DNA from: Candidatus Bathyarchaeota archaeon | GTDB taxonomy: Archaea; Thermoproteota; Bathyarchaeia; 40CM-2-53-6 | Assembly: GCA_005883085.1 (NCBI GenBank) | Contig: VBAY01000034.1 | Location: 1 to 36,938 of the forward strand | Length of the DNA stretch: 36,938 nt | Direction of reading: 5' to 3' | In this document: positions 1 through 8,669 of the stretch, in pieces | Numbering within the stretch: position 1 is the stretch's first letter | Layout: the number at the start of each line of letters is the position of its first letter | The notes under the pieces: model-generated | What the model saw: only the letters and a program-made list of their open reading frames with translations | The model's database searches: none | What the model was told of the DNA's origin: nothing | Translations under genes and position numbers: made by a program

Positions 1-2
1 CC

Positions 3-56
3 TACGGCATTCTAACAATCGACAAAGAGATTCATGGAGAAATTATCAGACTCTGA
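3..56 (+). CDS. Possible C-terminal tail of a gene entering from the left
   Basis: Frame 3 is open from the window edge to a TGA at 54-56 and encodes 17 residues ending GEIIRL. The composition is plausible for the end of a globular protein, and the other two frames read less naturally. The tail is too short to assign a family and could be a chance open frame. It converges on the minus-strand gene that ends at 102. Confidence 0.3.
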   Translation, partial: YGILTIDKEIHGEIIRL

Positions 57-101
57 TAAATCAAGCCTAGTTGCTGAGGTAGCAAGGGCCTAGTCTTTCA
101 T

Positions 102-980
102 CTAGCCGCTTGTACTTGCTTGCTCGCGCAGGCGCCATATTCCAAACTCTCCCACTGTTTCCTCTGTCTCCACAGGCTTGTACCATTTTTTTCTTGAGCC
201 GATGATGGCTCTCAGCTTCCATCTCAGCGACTTGGGGACAGTATTGGCGGCATAGAGAAGCTTCTCAACCTTTGAAGATAGGTCAGATGTTTCTTGAGAA
301 GATAGGACACTCATCTCTTTCACGTGTTCTCCAATTCCTTGGAGGGTGGTGGTTACTGTGTACCAGAAGCCCCAGTCTCGGGACAATACGTAAGCAACTC
401 TGTCTGTGCTAATGGTTTCCAGCTCTTCTTTCCCTGCTATAGTATGGGCCTTGAGCAAAAGTAACGTATCGATCATGTCCTTCCTGCTGAAGGAGACTAT
501 CTGCAGCTTCTCCAGTAGGAGATCGGAGAGCGGGATCGATATGGGGTCAACTTCCAATCTATCGCGGAAGCTGATAGGATGGTTTGCGGCCTTCAGCTTG
601 TCCCAGAAGACATCAATGTAGAACCATCCTTTCGGGTGAAAATAGATCTGCCTCTGGCTCGCCGAAGTAGACATCGTAGACGGACGCTTCGAATAGCCCA
701 ACGACTCCATGATCTTTCTCACTCCGTCGCGAGACTTGTAGTAGGTAGCGAAGTCGATGTCACTGTACTCTTGACCTTTCTCAGCGGACCTGCCCAGTCG
801 ATTTGCAAACTCTTTCTCGTTGAGGCTGTGAACCTTTATCGCGAGGCCACCTAGCATTTTCAAGGCGACCTTCGCTTCTGAGGCGGCTCTGAGAATCCTC
901 AATGATTCATCTACGAATATCCGAGTTGGCACCTTTCCATTCCATTCGGCGAGCATCTCAATTGTTCTGTTCTCTGTCAC
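102..980 (-). CDS. Nucleotidyltransferase-fold protein
   Basis: The 292-residue protein has an N-terminal GG motif (MLGGLAIKVH, about residues 42-51) followed about 20 residues later by SDIDFATY. This G-G/D-x-D arrangement is typical of the DNA polymerase beta nucleotidyltransferase fold, as in AbiEii/AbiGii-like and related stand-alone NTases. The rest is alpha-helical with no named domain that I recognise. The start is GTG at 980, which lies about 10 nt downstream of the transcription start predicted from the AT-rich box at 1011-1030; an internal ATG at 956 is the alternative. The gene is divergent from the zinc-ribbon membrane protein. The substrate is unknown, and no toxin or antitoxin partner sits next to it. 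Confidence 0.6.
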   Translation of the reverse strand: MTENRTIEMLAEWNGKVPTRIFVDESLRILRAASEAKVALKMLGGLAIKVHSLNEKEFANRLGRSAEKGQEYSDIDFATYYKSRDGVRKIMESLGYSKRPSTMSTSASQRQIYFHPKGWFYIDVFWDKLKAANHPISFRDRLEVDPISIPLSDLLLEKLQIVSFSRKDMIDTLLLLKAHTIAGKEELETISTDRVAYVLSRDWGFWYTVTTTLQGIGEHVKEMSVLSSQETSDLSSKVEKLLYAANTVPKSLRWKLRAIIGSRKKWYKPVETEETVGEFGIWRLREQASTSG

Positions 981-1010
981 TAGGCCTCGACCTGGTCTCC
1001 TAGATAGCTG

Positions 1011-1030
1011 GTTTAATCTAAATTAAATCC
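1011..1030. promoter_or_regulatory. Divergent TATA-box region
   Basis: The stretch GTTTAATCTAAATTAAATCC contains two TATA-like boxes. The left one faces the minus strand (start codon 980) and the right one faces the plus strand (start codon 1079, predicted transcript start near 1050). The assignment rests on base composition and on the usual archaeal spacing of about 26 nt. Confidence 0.5.
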
Positions 1031-1052
1031 AAAACGGTTATGTCTGCGTTCG

Positions 1053-1071
1053 TTCGAGCCTAGAGCTCGAA
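1053..1071 (+). promoter_or_regulatory. Perfect hairpin in the 5' leader of the next gene
   Basis: TTCGAGC at 1053-1059 is perfectly complementary to GCTCGAA at 1065-1071, with a 5-nt loop. It falls just after the predicted transcript start (about 1050) and ends 7 nt before the ATG at 1079, so it could affect ribosome access. The regulatory role is inferred. Confidence 0.4.
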
Positions 1072-1078
1072 GAAGATT

Positions 1079-1963
1079 ATGTCCACATCCAACACCTGTC
1101 CCAAGTGTGGATACACAAATCTTCCTAACGCCAGATTCTGCGCGAACTGCGCAACACAACTAGCCGCCTCGCTCCCATCCTACCAAGGTCCTCAGCAGCC
1201 TCCGAATATCTCACCAGCACAGTGGTATGGGTCGCCCCCAGGATACTGGAATCCGGTGGAGACTGCGAGGAAGACAAACATCGACAGGACCAAAACTGGG
1301 CTCCTACTTGTGATCGCGGGAATACTCCTCGGGCCACTGCCATACATAATGTATGTAGGATTGATCCTAGCCATAATCGGGGTCATACTGGTCATTATCG
1401 GCCGAAACCCCTTCGGCAACAACCACTCCAACTATACCATATTTTCCGTTGTAATCTATTGCGTAGGAATTGCGGTCGCCTTTGTCGTGGGGTTCCTGTT
1501 CGGTCTCTCCTTTGTCTCCGCCGCGTTGAGTGGCGGCAGCCAGACAGCCATTGAACAAGCATTAGTTTCAGCCTTCAACGAGCTCCTCATCGGGGTTCTC
1601 ATTAGCGGCGCAGTCATCGGAATAGCTTATGTGATCTTCACTTACGCGTTACAGGACTCAATGGGCCGCGTCTTGCTCTACATTGCCTTCGCGATCCAAC
1701 TGGCCGTCTCGGTCACGGTCGCTTACATTGTAAGCCCGCAGGTTCTAGGGGCAGTCACCCAATCATTTTCCAGTGGAACCTTCGACCCCTCTCCACTCAG
1801 TGCGCTTCAAGCCCAGCTACAATTTCTACGATTGTTAGGTCTCATTCCCGCGGCTATCTTCGCATTCGCTTACTACAGAGCATATTCTCGAATCGCAAAA
1901 GGAGAAGTTCCTGCGGCCGCAACGCCGCTGGCATCATTTACTCCCAGCTCAGGGAGCGGGTAG
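1079..1963 (+). CDS. Zinc-ribbon multi-pass membrane protein
   Basis: The 294-residue protein starts with a zinc ribbon (CPKCGYTNL then CANCATQL, residues about 8-27), followed by a Pro/Gln-rich linker. About five hydrophobic segments follow, at roughly residues 73-108, 120-150, 165-190, 198-220 and 248-268. Archaea carry many such one-ribbon, multi-TM proteins, and this one may belong to the DUF973 group, though I am not certain. The role is unknown. The mRNA leader contains a hairpin just upstream of the start. Confidence 0.65.
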   Translation: MSTSNTCPKCGYTNLPNARFCANCATQLAASLPSYQGPQQPPNISPAQWYGSPPGYWNPVETARKTNIDRTKTGLLLVIAGILLGPLPYIMYVGLILAIIGVILVIIGRNPFGNNHSNYTIFSVVIYCVGIAVAFVVGFLFGLSFVSAALSGGSQTAIEQALVSAFNELLIGVLISGAVIGIAYVIFTYALQDSMGRVLLYIAFAIQLAVSVTVAYIVSPQVLGAVTQSFSSGTFDPSPLSALQAQLQFLRLLGLIPAAIFAFAYYRAYSRIAKGEVPAAATPLASFTPSSGSG

Positions 1964-2030
1964 CAATACGGGAAGCTCGACTCTGAGCCCTGGCAACTAG
2001 TTACCCGTCAGATCGTACCTACATCCAGTG

Positions 2031-2687
2031 ATGACTTTGAACAAGACGCATCCGTGGGAGCTAGCTTGGAGAGAAGGGAGATGGGAAGAGACATCTCCAC
2101 CACTGCCAGAAGTCGTAGAGTTCGCCCAGGACTTGAAACGCGAAGGCGCGAAGACGATCCTCGACCTAGGCTGCGGAGCAGGTCGTCATTCCATACTTCT
2201 GGGCAAACAGGGATTTCAGGTAGTAGCTCTTGACATTTCGGAAACGGCCCTCAACACCCTTGACGGCCGTCTGAAAGTCGCTTCGATTGCTAACGTTTCT
2301 CTTGTCAAGCATGAAATGCGGGATCTCCCGTTCATAGACGGCTACTTTGATGGTATCATCTGTACCAATGTCCTCCATCATGGAAATATCGTTGAGATCA
2401 AGCGGACAGCTGGTGAGATTCGAAGAGTGATGAGAGAAGGGGCATCAGCGCTCATCGTAGCTTTGTCAGCCGCAGATTTCAGAAAAGGTAATGGAAAGAA
2501 GTTGGAGCCCAACACCTATGTCTTTACAGAGGGCGATGAGCGGGGAATAATCCACCACTTCTTCTCGCGCTCAGAACTTGAATCATGCCTCAAGGGAGCG
2601 AAGATCGTGTCATTCAAAGAAAGAATGATTCCTGTTGAAGAAGGTGGAAACCGTGCCCATTTTCTAGTGACACTGAAAAAGCCCTAA
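2031..2687 (+). CDS. Class I SAM-dependent methyltransferase
   Basis: The Rossmann-fold motif I ILDLGCGAGRHSILL is followed by an acidic residue after the next strand (VVALDIS), which would bind the SAM ribose. Later come a motif II-like EMRDLPF and a motif III-like region around RRVMREG. At about 218 residues it has the size of small-molecule methyltransferases of the Methyltransf_11/25 and TehB-like groups. The methyl acceptor cannot be read from the sequence. GTG at 2028 immediately precedes the preferred ATG at 2031. The gene is monocistronic by spacing and converges on the sedolisin gene. Confidence 0.8.
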   Translation: MTLNKTHPWELAWREGRWEETSPPLPEVVEFAQDLKREGAKTILDLGCGAGRHSILLGKQGFQVVALDISETALNTLDGRLKVASIANVSLVKHEMRDLPFIDGYFDGIICTNVLHHGNIVEIKRTAGEIRRVMREGASALIVALSAADFRKGNGKKLEPNTYVFTEGDERGIIHHFFSRSELESCLKGAKIVSFKERMIPVEEGGNRAHFLVTLKKP

Positions 2688-2761
2688 GCGCTCGCGGCCG
2701 CACCAAAGGGGTAGAAAGAGCGCAATCGGACTAAGGTGTCGTGTAAGGCTGGAGACTCGCG

Positions 2762-4690
2762 CTACTTCAGAGCGCTTAGGAACGAGCTGGTTGGCGTTCC
2801 TAAGCCTGTCACGTCATCGTACCCGGGTGTAGATGTGAGGCTTAAGTTCTGGTTCATTGTTCGCAGACGATAGACTACTCCCGCGCTAGCGCCAATGTTG
2901 TTGACGTAGTTCGCGCGTACCACCGCCACCGTTGAGGCTGGGCTGACAACGTCCGTGAAGGCGGATGAGCCTGCGAGGCTGTAGAAGAGTGGGTTGGCAA
3001 ACCCATGAGTGTGACCAGCAGCTTGGTCGGCGAGTGCCATGATTCCGGCTACCAGTGGAGATGATAAGCTGGTTCCTCCGATGCGATATTCAGAATACGC
3101 CACTGTGCCATTGGGGAAGGTTTGTGTTTCACCGATCAAGTATCCCGTGTTGGGATCGCCGACAGCCGATATGTCCGGTACAGCTCGACCGGTTCGTCCC
3201 TGAGCTTGGAACACCGAGTTAGGCACTACTCCGACCTGGTAGGATGGTTCCGCGAAGATGCGGCTTACGCCGCCTCCCGAGCCGTACAACCATGAGCCTG
3301 GCGGAGTAGGAGACCATTTTGTGCCAGTCCATGATGATGTGGTTGTTCCCCAAGCAGTCTCAAAGAGATAATTGTTGGACGGGCCGACTGCGAGGCTGGT
3401 CCCTCCGACAGCGGTCACAAATGGGCTTGAGGCTGGCCAGTCAGTGGTAATATAGCCCTGCACGAGTGACTCGTCGCTGTTGTCGCCCGAGGAGAAGTAG
3501 ATTCCGATGCCTTCGACAACTCCTTGCAGAATCGTGTCCTCTTGTGGCTTGATGTAGCCGAAGGGCAGTATCTCGGTATTGAAGCCGTACGAGTTAGTAA
3601 CGATCGACGCAAGATGCCGGTCAACGACATGGTTCAGTGCCGCGTCAAGGTCTTGGAAATTGTTAGGCGCGCCCACGAAAACGATAGTCGCAGCGGGGGC
3701 CATGCCGTGAACAGCTTCCACGTCAAGCGTCTCCTCACCATACCAGCCCTGTGGGTCCTGAAAGAGCCCTTTCTCGGGGTGGTTGTAGGTCCCAGGTGCA
3801 ACAACTTGGACGAGCTGGTTTGCTGTTAGTGTCGGAAGACCGCGATTGATCGACCACTGGTTAGTATCTTGGATGATCGTAGGTGCCGCATAGGCGTCGA
3901 TAATCGCTACCGTCTGACCTGAACCATCGTACCCGGAGATACCGTACGCGCCCTTGATCTGTTGGGGAGTATATCCGCACGGGGCAAAGGGAAGAGTTCC
4001 CGCTCCATACGGATTCGTGAAACCTACAGCCTGCAGCTGTCCCCAATACGATGAGCACGGATGAGCGCTAACGAAGGCAGGTGGCGGAGGCGCGTCTCCG
4101 ACAGTGCTATCCGTGTGAACAAATTGTACGCTATCGTCGAGGCCCAGGACACCTGTGACGATGTTTGCTAGGGAGTTGGGAATGGTGACATCAGCGGACG
4201 GGGATCTGAGGCTTAGGCCACCAACGCTGTAGACTCCGAAGCTGGTGCCGAACGCGGCTTGCGCCTGCGCGACAGTTCCCTCTGCTGAGACATAATGATT
4301 GTTCATCGGGGTATACTCAACGGAGAAGCCTTGGCTCTTGAGCCAGGACTGGACCGCACCCACCTGTGATTGTGACGGAGCGAATTGCTGGCGGAACTGT
4401 TGGGGTGTCAGATATTGACCATAAGACGGGCTCTTGGGGTCGGAAACGGCCTGCGCGAGAGCCTCAACCGCTGACGGGTTATTCCAACCAAGGTAGACGC
4501 GGAAACCAACGTCAATAGTCGGGTTAGCAGCACTCTGGTAGTTCTTGCTGTTCGCCCATGTAGGGGCGCTTCCCACGAGGGTTGAGCGGCCGGAATTCGC
4601 TGCTTGAGCGAACAGGCCCCCAAATGAAACGTTTAGCGAGACAATCAATGCCAAAACACTCAGAGCGAGGAGTATTCTCGGTAATGACAT
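2762..4690 (-). CDS. Secreted sedolisin (S53, pro-kumamolisin type) serine-carboxyl peptidase
   Basis: This is an extracellular, typically acid-active endopeptidase made as a zymogen. A hydrophobic signal or anchor (residues about 5-32) is followed by the pro-kumamolisin activation domain (about 60-195) and then the subtilisin-like catalytic domain. Numbered from the upstream TTG at 4702, the catalytic residues read as Glu323 and Asp327 (EETLD), oxyanion Asp407 (SSGD) and Ser545 (GGTSLSSP). The C-terminal calcium-site elements FTDVV and GYDDVTGLGTP are present, so the enzyme looks complete. ATG 4690 is preferred over TTG 4702 because the TATA box at 4721-4729 predicts a transcript start near 4699, downstream of the TTG. 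Such proteases supply peptides from external protein; a role alongside the M29 and M20 peptidases here is inference. Confidence 0.93.
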   Translation of the reverse strand: MSLPRILLALSVLALIVSLNVSFGGLFAQAANSGRSTLVGSAPTWANSKNYQSAANPTIDVGFRVYLGWNNPSAVEALAQAVSDPKSPSYGQYLTPQQFRQQFAPSQSQVGAVQSWLKSQGFSVEYTPMNNHYVSAEGTVAQAQAAFGTSFGVYSVGGLSLRSPSADVTIPNSLANIVTGVLGLDDSVQFVHTDSTVGDAPPPPAFVSAHPCSSYWGQLQAVGFTNPYGAGTLPFAPCGYTPQQIKGAYGISGYDGSGQTVAIIDAYAAPTIIQDTNQWSINRGLPTLTANQLVQVVAPGTYNHPEKGLFQDPQGWYGEETLDVEAVHGMAPAATIVFVGAPNNFQDLDAALNHVVDRHLASIVTNSYGFNTEILPFGYIKPQEDTILQGVVEGIGIYFSSGDNSDESLVQGYITTDWPASSPFVTAVGGTSLAVGPSNNYLFETAWGTTTSSWTGTKWSPTPPGSWLYGSGGGVSRIFAEPSYQVGVVPNSVFQAQGRTGRAVPDISAVGDPNTGYLIGETQTFPNGTVAYSEYRIGGTSLSSPLVAGIMALADQAAGHTHGFANPLFYSLAGSSAFTDVVSPASTVAVVRANYVNNIGASAGVVYRLRTMNQNLSLTSTPGYDDVTGLGTPTSSFLSALK

Positions 4691-4720
4691 AACGAAGACC
4701 AACGTGGGTTGGGTCTAATC

Positions 4721-4729
4721 TATTTAACA
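4721..4729 (-). promoter_or_regulatory. TATA box of the sedolisin gene
   Basis: On the minus strand the sequence reads TGTTAAATA. Its centre near 4725 predicts a transcript start near 4699, giving a 9-nt leader before ATG 4690. This excludes the upstream TTG as start. Confidence 0.55.
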
Positions 4730-4873
4730 ATTGGTAACCGGCAGCAACCCGCGTCATTCCCAAGACCCCCAAAGCTACACCATTCAGTTGAAGAGAATCC
4801 TGTTTCCGCCAACAAACTGATTGGTGAGAATGTTCTCCCTCTATTCCAGCGGAAAGAGATCTAGAGTAGGAGT

Positions 4874-5218
4874 TCAGCTGCTCTCTTGGGCCCGCCTCGA
4901 TATGTGAGCAGCCATCATCTTTTCTGCGTTATCATAAGCTAGGCGAATCAGTTCTTTCGCGTTCTCAATATCCTTTTCCAAACCGATTCTGAAAATGACC
5001 CAACCGGCTTGATGATGCACGAAGCGATGCGGTTCAGCCTTACCCTCCTTCAGCGTTCGCTCTTGGTCTTCATTGGAGAGTCTGATGTCAAGTTGCGAAG
5101 TCCCATGAGTATGCATGAATTCTAGACCGTGTACTTGATATTCTGTGCCGCCCAGCCTGTGTGAAGCCTTTGTGACGTTAGGGAGCTGGAGAATCCAGTC
5201 TTGGAGAGACTCGGTCAA
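4874..5218 (-). CDS. DUF5519 (luciferase-domain) family protein
   Basis: The 114-residue protein has a family-like core: HTHGTSQLDIRLS, then a conserved AEPHRF segment, a tryptophan in the GWVIFRI strand and a C-terminal helix with repeated acidic residues. This resembles the small DUF5519 (luciferase-domain PF17648) proteins of bacteria and fungi, whose biochemical role is unproven; the name does not imply light emission. Translation starts at a TTG, 12 nt downstream of the aminopeptidase stop, so the two genes are probably co-transcribed. Confidence 0.7.
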   Translation of the reverse strand: MTESLQDWILQLPNVTKASHRLGGTEYQVHGLEFMHTHGTSQLDIRLSNEDQERTLKEGKAEPHRFVHHQAGWVIFRIGLEKDIENAKELIRLAYDNAEKMMAAHISRRAQESS

Positions 5219-5230
5219 AGGATACTCGTC

Positions 5231-6358
5231 CTAGGATTCGACCAGTAGTCTTCCATCCTCCATGACCTTCTGACCGCTAATTGTTACTGTCGCCTTGGTC
5301 ATCGAGGCCCACCATTGGCCGGTTGCGCCATTCATACCGCCCTTTGCGCTACTATGGCCGAATCCCACGATGGTGCTTCCGAGGACTTTATCATCCTGGG
5401 TGAACCCGTGGCGAAGCTTGGGGTTCAGTCCGAATCCGAAATAGGAGAAGCGATTCTCATCTCCCGATCCCTCTCTAAGATAACGTTCGAAGATCTCCTT
5501 TCCAGATCTCGCCGAAAACTGTTTGATCCGGCCCTGTGCTACTTGAAAGGTCAGGTCCTCAACTTGGCTTTTTCCGGCGCGGATTAGCGGGTCGTAGACT
5601 ATTCTTCCTTCAGCGCTATCTTCCGCGGCTGAAACTTCGATTCCACCGGTTGGCAAGAAAACAACTTCTCCTCTCTCGGCCTTCTCCTCTGTTGCCAGGC
5701 CGTACGAATAATCGTATGGGCGTTTGTCGAGTCTGAATCTGAAGTCAGTTCCAAACGGTGTTGTCAGATGCACCTGTCCTTCTCCGCCCATCAAAGGTTC
5801 CAGTGCACGTCCATGGGAAGCCATCTCTCTCGGGTCGGCGGTACAACCTTCAAACATTACTCGTCTCCACTCCTCCAAATCCAGACCCATAGACGTTGCG
5901 CGTTCCGGGGTCGCGAGAGTGGCTTCGATCCCCACCATCTTCACTTTGTTCCTCCTAGCTACTTTCGCCCACTGTTCAGCAAACCTGCTCCTATCGTACC
6001 TAGCGTCAAGCCATACACTAACCGACCCACGTCTATCAACAGGAATCCTGTCCCACGGAATAGGCTTTCTCGGTCCCAAAGTATAGACGTAGATTTGAGT
6101 CTCTTCCAATGCAGCGGCAATATGAGCTGGCAAATTGTCAAGGAGCTCCAGTGGAGCTTCGATCATAGAGCGCAACCAGAGGTCTTCCAGCTGAACCGTC
6201 AGAAGCACCTCGAGACCACGTTTCTTGGATTCCATGGCGAGATCTGACGCTAGTTCAAGCGTGTGGTCCCAGCTGTTGATCCACACTCGCTGACCGGGCT
6301 TGGTGCTAAGACAGCCATCAAGGATTTGTTTAGAGAGCGTTGCGTACCCAGTATCCAT
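5231..6358 (-). CDS. M29-family (thermophilic) metallo-aminopeptidase
   Basis: The 375-residue protein matches the size and layout of cytosolic M29 aminopeptidases, which remove N-terminal residues from peptides using two metal ions. The central G-E-V segment (ERGEVVFLPTGGIEVS, about residues 227-243) and the downstream acidic residue supply metal ligands. The C-terminal part carries GFGLNPKLRHG and the glycine/histidine-rich STIVGFGHSSAKGG. The N-terminal half is the M29 alpha/beta domain. The ATG start at 6358 is clear. Its promoter is not obvious. It shares an intergenic region with the divergent GNAT gene, and DUF5519 follows 12 nt downstream. Confidence 0.8.
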   Translation of the reverse strand: MDTGYATLSKQILDGCLSTKPGQRVWINSWDHTLELASDLAMESKKRGLEVLLTVQLEDLWLRSMIEAPLELLDNLPAHIAAALEETQIYVYTLGPRKPIPWDRIPVDRRGSVSVWLDARYDRSRFAEQWAKVARRNKVKMVGIEATLATPERATSMGLDLEEWRRVMFEGCTADPREMASHGRALEPLMGGEGQVHLTTPFGTDFRFRLDKRPYDYSYGLATEEKAERGEVVFLPTGGIEVSAAEDSAEGRIVYDPLIRAGKSQVEDLTFQVAQGRIKQFSARSGKEIFERYLREGSGDENRFSYFGFGLNPKLRHGFTQDDKVLGSTIVGFGHSSAKGGMNGATGQWWASMTKATVTISGQKVMEDGRLLVES

Positions 6359-6452
6359 TCTTGTAAGTCCTACTTTTTCCCTGAACTCTCCTCGTCCAAG
6401 CTTCTCAGGTCCGGATTACTGACAAAATAGTAGGGCTCGCATGTCACTACAA

Positions 6453-6462
6453 AGGTTTAATC
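6453..6462 (+). promoter_or_regulatory. TATA box of the tandem-GNAT gene
   Basis: GGTTTAATC is centred near 6458, which predicts a transcript start near 6484, only 3 nt before ATG 6487. The mRNA is therefore nearly leaderless. Confidence 0.5.
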
Positions 6463-6486
6463 GCTCGTTCTTCCATTTTGTGAAAT

Positions 6487-7470
6487 ATGTCGAGACAGTG
6501 GACACTCCCATTGCAAATCAGCGAATTCAAGGCTGATGACTACGGGAAGTTGGCCCGCGTCTTCGGCTCTATCTTTCCTGATTACGACCGGACACCAGAA
6601 GAGTGGCGGTTTGAAGATGAGAGCCTCGACAGGTCGAAGTTCCATTTCAAACGATACTCCTGTATCAGCAAGGACGTCCAAGAACCTGTCGGGTTTGCTC
6701 AATGTCAACATATTCCATGGATGTATCATCCGAGGAAGCTCTGGTTCGATATCTGGGTCGACCCGCAACATCAGAGAAAGGGCATAGGGAGCGCCCTCTA
6801 CGAGAGGCTGAACCAGGACTTCAAGGATCTTGGCACCGTCACATCATGGACTGGGGTAAGGGAGGACATGCCCGTACCGATCAAGTTCGCCTTGAACCGA
6901 GGATTCCATGAGAAGATGAGAGCTTGGGAATCACGCCTCAACCCAGCAACAGTTGACATCTCAGCTTTCCAAAAATACGCGGAAAAGGCATCCCAGCATC
7001 GAATCCAGTTTGTCACATTAGCCGATGAAATGAGGAACGATCCTGAATGTTACAGCAAACTCCATTCTCTAGTTCAATCCATTTCGGAAGACATTCCTCG
7101 ACCTGAACAGTTCACACCCGTGTCTTTCGAGCAATGGTCAGCTTTCGAGATGAAGAGCCCCAACCTAGTTCCTCAAGGCTACATGATCGCGAAGGATGGC
7201 GACAAGTACGTGGGTATGAGCACGGTATGGAAGGCTCAGAAGGATCCCAAGGGACTCTATCAGGGACTAACTGGAGTAGTACGCGATTACAGGGGACGAG
7301 GAATAGCGGTCGCCTTGAAACTCAAAGTTATCGAGTTCGCAAGGAACAACAGGTATGAGAAGCTCAAGACCTGGAACGATTCGACAAACGCCCCCATGTT
7401 GGGGATCAATGTGAAGCTTGGCTTCAAACGAGAGGTCGGCTGGATAACTCTTGAGAAGAACCTGGCATAG
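6487..7470 (+). CDS. Tandem GNAT-domain N-acetyltransferase
   Basis: The 327-residue protein holds two GNAT folds in series. The N-terminal one has the acetyl-CoA signature QHQRKGIGSALYERL (about residues 96-110). The C-terminal one has VVRDYRGRGIAVALKLKVIE and the closing NAPMLGINVKLGFKR typical of the last GNAT strands. The layout matches the MshD/Eis-like double-GNAT architecture, in which one domain is often degenerate. The acceptor is unknown. The stop codon lies 6 nt before the C45 acyltransferase start, so the two genes form an operon and may act on related amide or amine substrates. Confidence 0.85.
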   Translation: MSRQWTLPLQISEFKADDYGKLARVFGSIFPDYDRTPEEWRFEDESLDRSKFHFKRYSCISKDVQEPVGFAQCQHIPWMYHPRKLWFDIWVDPQHQRKGIGSALYERLNQDFKDLGTVTSWTGVREDMPVPIKFALNRGFHEKMRAWESRLNPATVDISAFQKYAEKASQHRIQFVTLADEMRNDPECYSKLHSLVQSISEDIPRPEQFTPVSFEQWSAFEMKSPNLVPQGYMIAKDGDKYVGMSTVWKAQKDPKGLYQGLTGVVRDYRGRGIAVALKLKVIEFARNNRYEKLKTWNDSTNAPMLGINVKLGFKREVGWITLEKNLA

Positions 7471-7476
7471 ATCATA

Positions 7477-8598
7477 ATGAAATCAAAGCTCCCCGTTCTA
7501 ACCCTCAAAGGCTCACCCCGCCAGATTGGATTCATTCATGGAAGGAAGGCTCGTCCAGAAATAGAGAACAATCTAAAGGTCTACTTTGGTCGCTTCAAGA
7601 GCGAAACCGAACTCTCACATGACGTAGCCATCAGTCGAGCAGCAAGATTCCTAGACGCGATCAACAAGGTCAGCCCAGAATACGCCGAAACAATGAGAGG
7701 GGTGGCCGCTGGCTCTGGCCAGGAAATCCTCGACATCACCGCATTGAACGTCCGTTATGAGTTGATGTACAGCCAGTTCTCGAAAATTGGATTAAAGCCG
7801 ATACCCAAGACCTTCGGCTGCACAGCCTTCGCTACGCTCCCCGCAGCGGTCGAGAACGGGCATTTGATCATGGCGCAGAACTGGGACTGGATACCAGAAG
7901 TCGAAGGACTATTCCTCAAGGTCAGAAACGAAAACGGCGCTGACACACTGTCATTCACAGAAGCAGGAGTAGTCGGCGGAAAAATCGGCCTAAACTCCGA
8001 AGGACTAGGTCTCCTGATAAACGGAATAGTTTCCAGCAAAGACGACTGGGCACGTCTTAAGAAACCCTTCCACGTCCGATGCTGGGAGATTCTTCGATCC
8101 AAAACCCTCGCACGCGCGAGGGCGGTCATTTCACAGGGTCAAAGAAACTGTTCAGCCAACTTCATACTGGGACAACAGAAAACTATCAGATCAGGCAAGG
8201 TAGTCGATATTGAAACTGCCCCAGAAGCGGTTTGTGAGCTCCGACCCGACCGAGGAGCCGTGGCGCACACGAACCATTTCTCAAATCCGAGAATACTTGG
8301 CGTCAAACAGGTCTTGGACGAAGAGCGATTATCTACTCTCCAACGATATCGAAGAATACAGAAGCTCTTGGACGGTTCGGTTCGCGTCGGACGAAAACTG
8401 GGAATTTCTGACGCAAAGAACATGTTGAGAGACCATTATGGGAAGCCCGAATCTGTTTGCAGGCATTCGAACATGAAACTCCCAGAGTACGAGAGATACG
8501 AAACGGTCGTTTCTGTAATAATGGATCTGCCCAGCAGAAAAATGTGGGCCGCGACCGGCACACCGTGCTCCACTGAATATCGTTCGATGAGTCTCTAG
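7477..8598 (+). CDS. C45-family acyl-CoA:6-APA acyltransferase-like hydrolase
   Basis: This is an Ntn-hydrolase fold protein of the C45/AAT family, which cleaves itself before a cysteine that becomes the catalytic N-terminal nucleophile. The candidate is Cys115 in TFGCTAFA. The context is typical: an upstream helical region with GSPRQIGFIHG at residues 12-22, downstream NWDW, a GGKIGLNSEGLGLLIN segment and HTNHF near residue 265. Family members hydrolyse or transfer acyl groups on amides, including beta-lactams and lipoamino acids; the substrate here cannot be read. Length (373) is normal. It is translated from the same mRNA as the GNAT gene, 6 nt upstream. Confidence 0.85.
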   Translation: MKSKLPVLTLKGSPRQIGFIHGRKARPEIENNLKVYFGRFKSETELSHDVAISRAARFLDAINKVSPEYAETMRGVAAGSGQEILDITALNVRYELMYSQFSKIGLKPIPKTFGCTAFATLPAAVENGHLIMAQNWDWIPEVEGLFLKVRNENGADTLSFTEAGVVGGKIGLNSEGLGLLINGIVSSKDDWARLKKPFHVRCWEILRSKTLARARAVISQGQRNCSANFILGQQKTIRSGKVVDIETAPEAVCELRPDRGAVAHTNHFSNPRILGVKQVLDEERLSTLQRYRRIQKLLDGSVRVGRKLGISDAKNMLRDHYGKPESVCRHSNMKLPEYERYETVVSVIMDLPSRKMWAATGTPCSTEYRSMSL

Positions 8599-8669
8599 AA
8601 GTATTCCGGAAGAAATCTCTAGCCGAATCATATTTCTACAAGCAGACCCATCTACCAAGCAGTCAGTCC

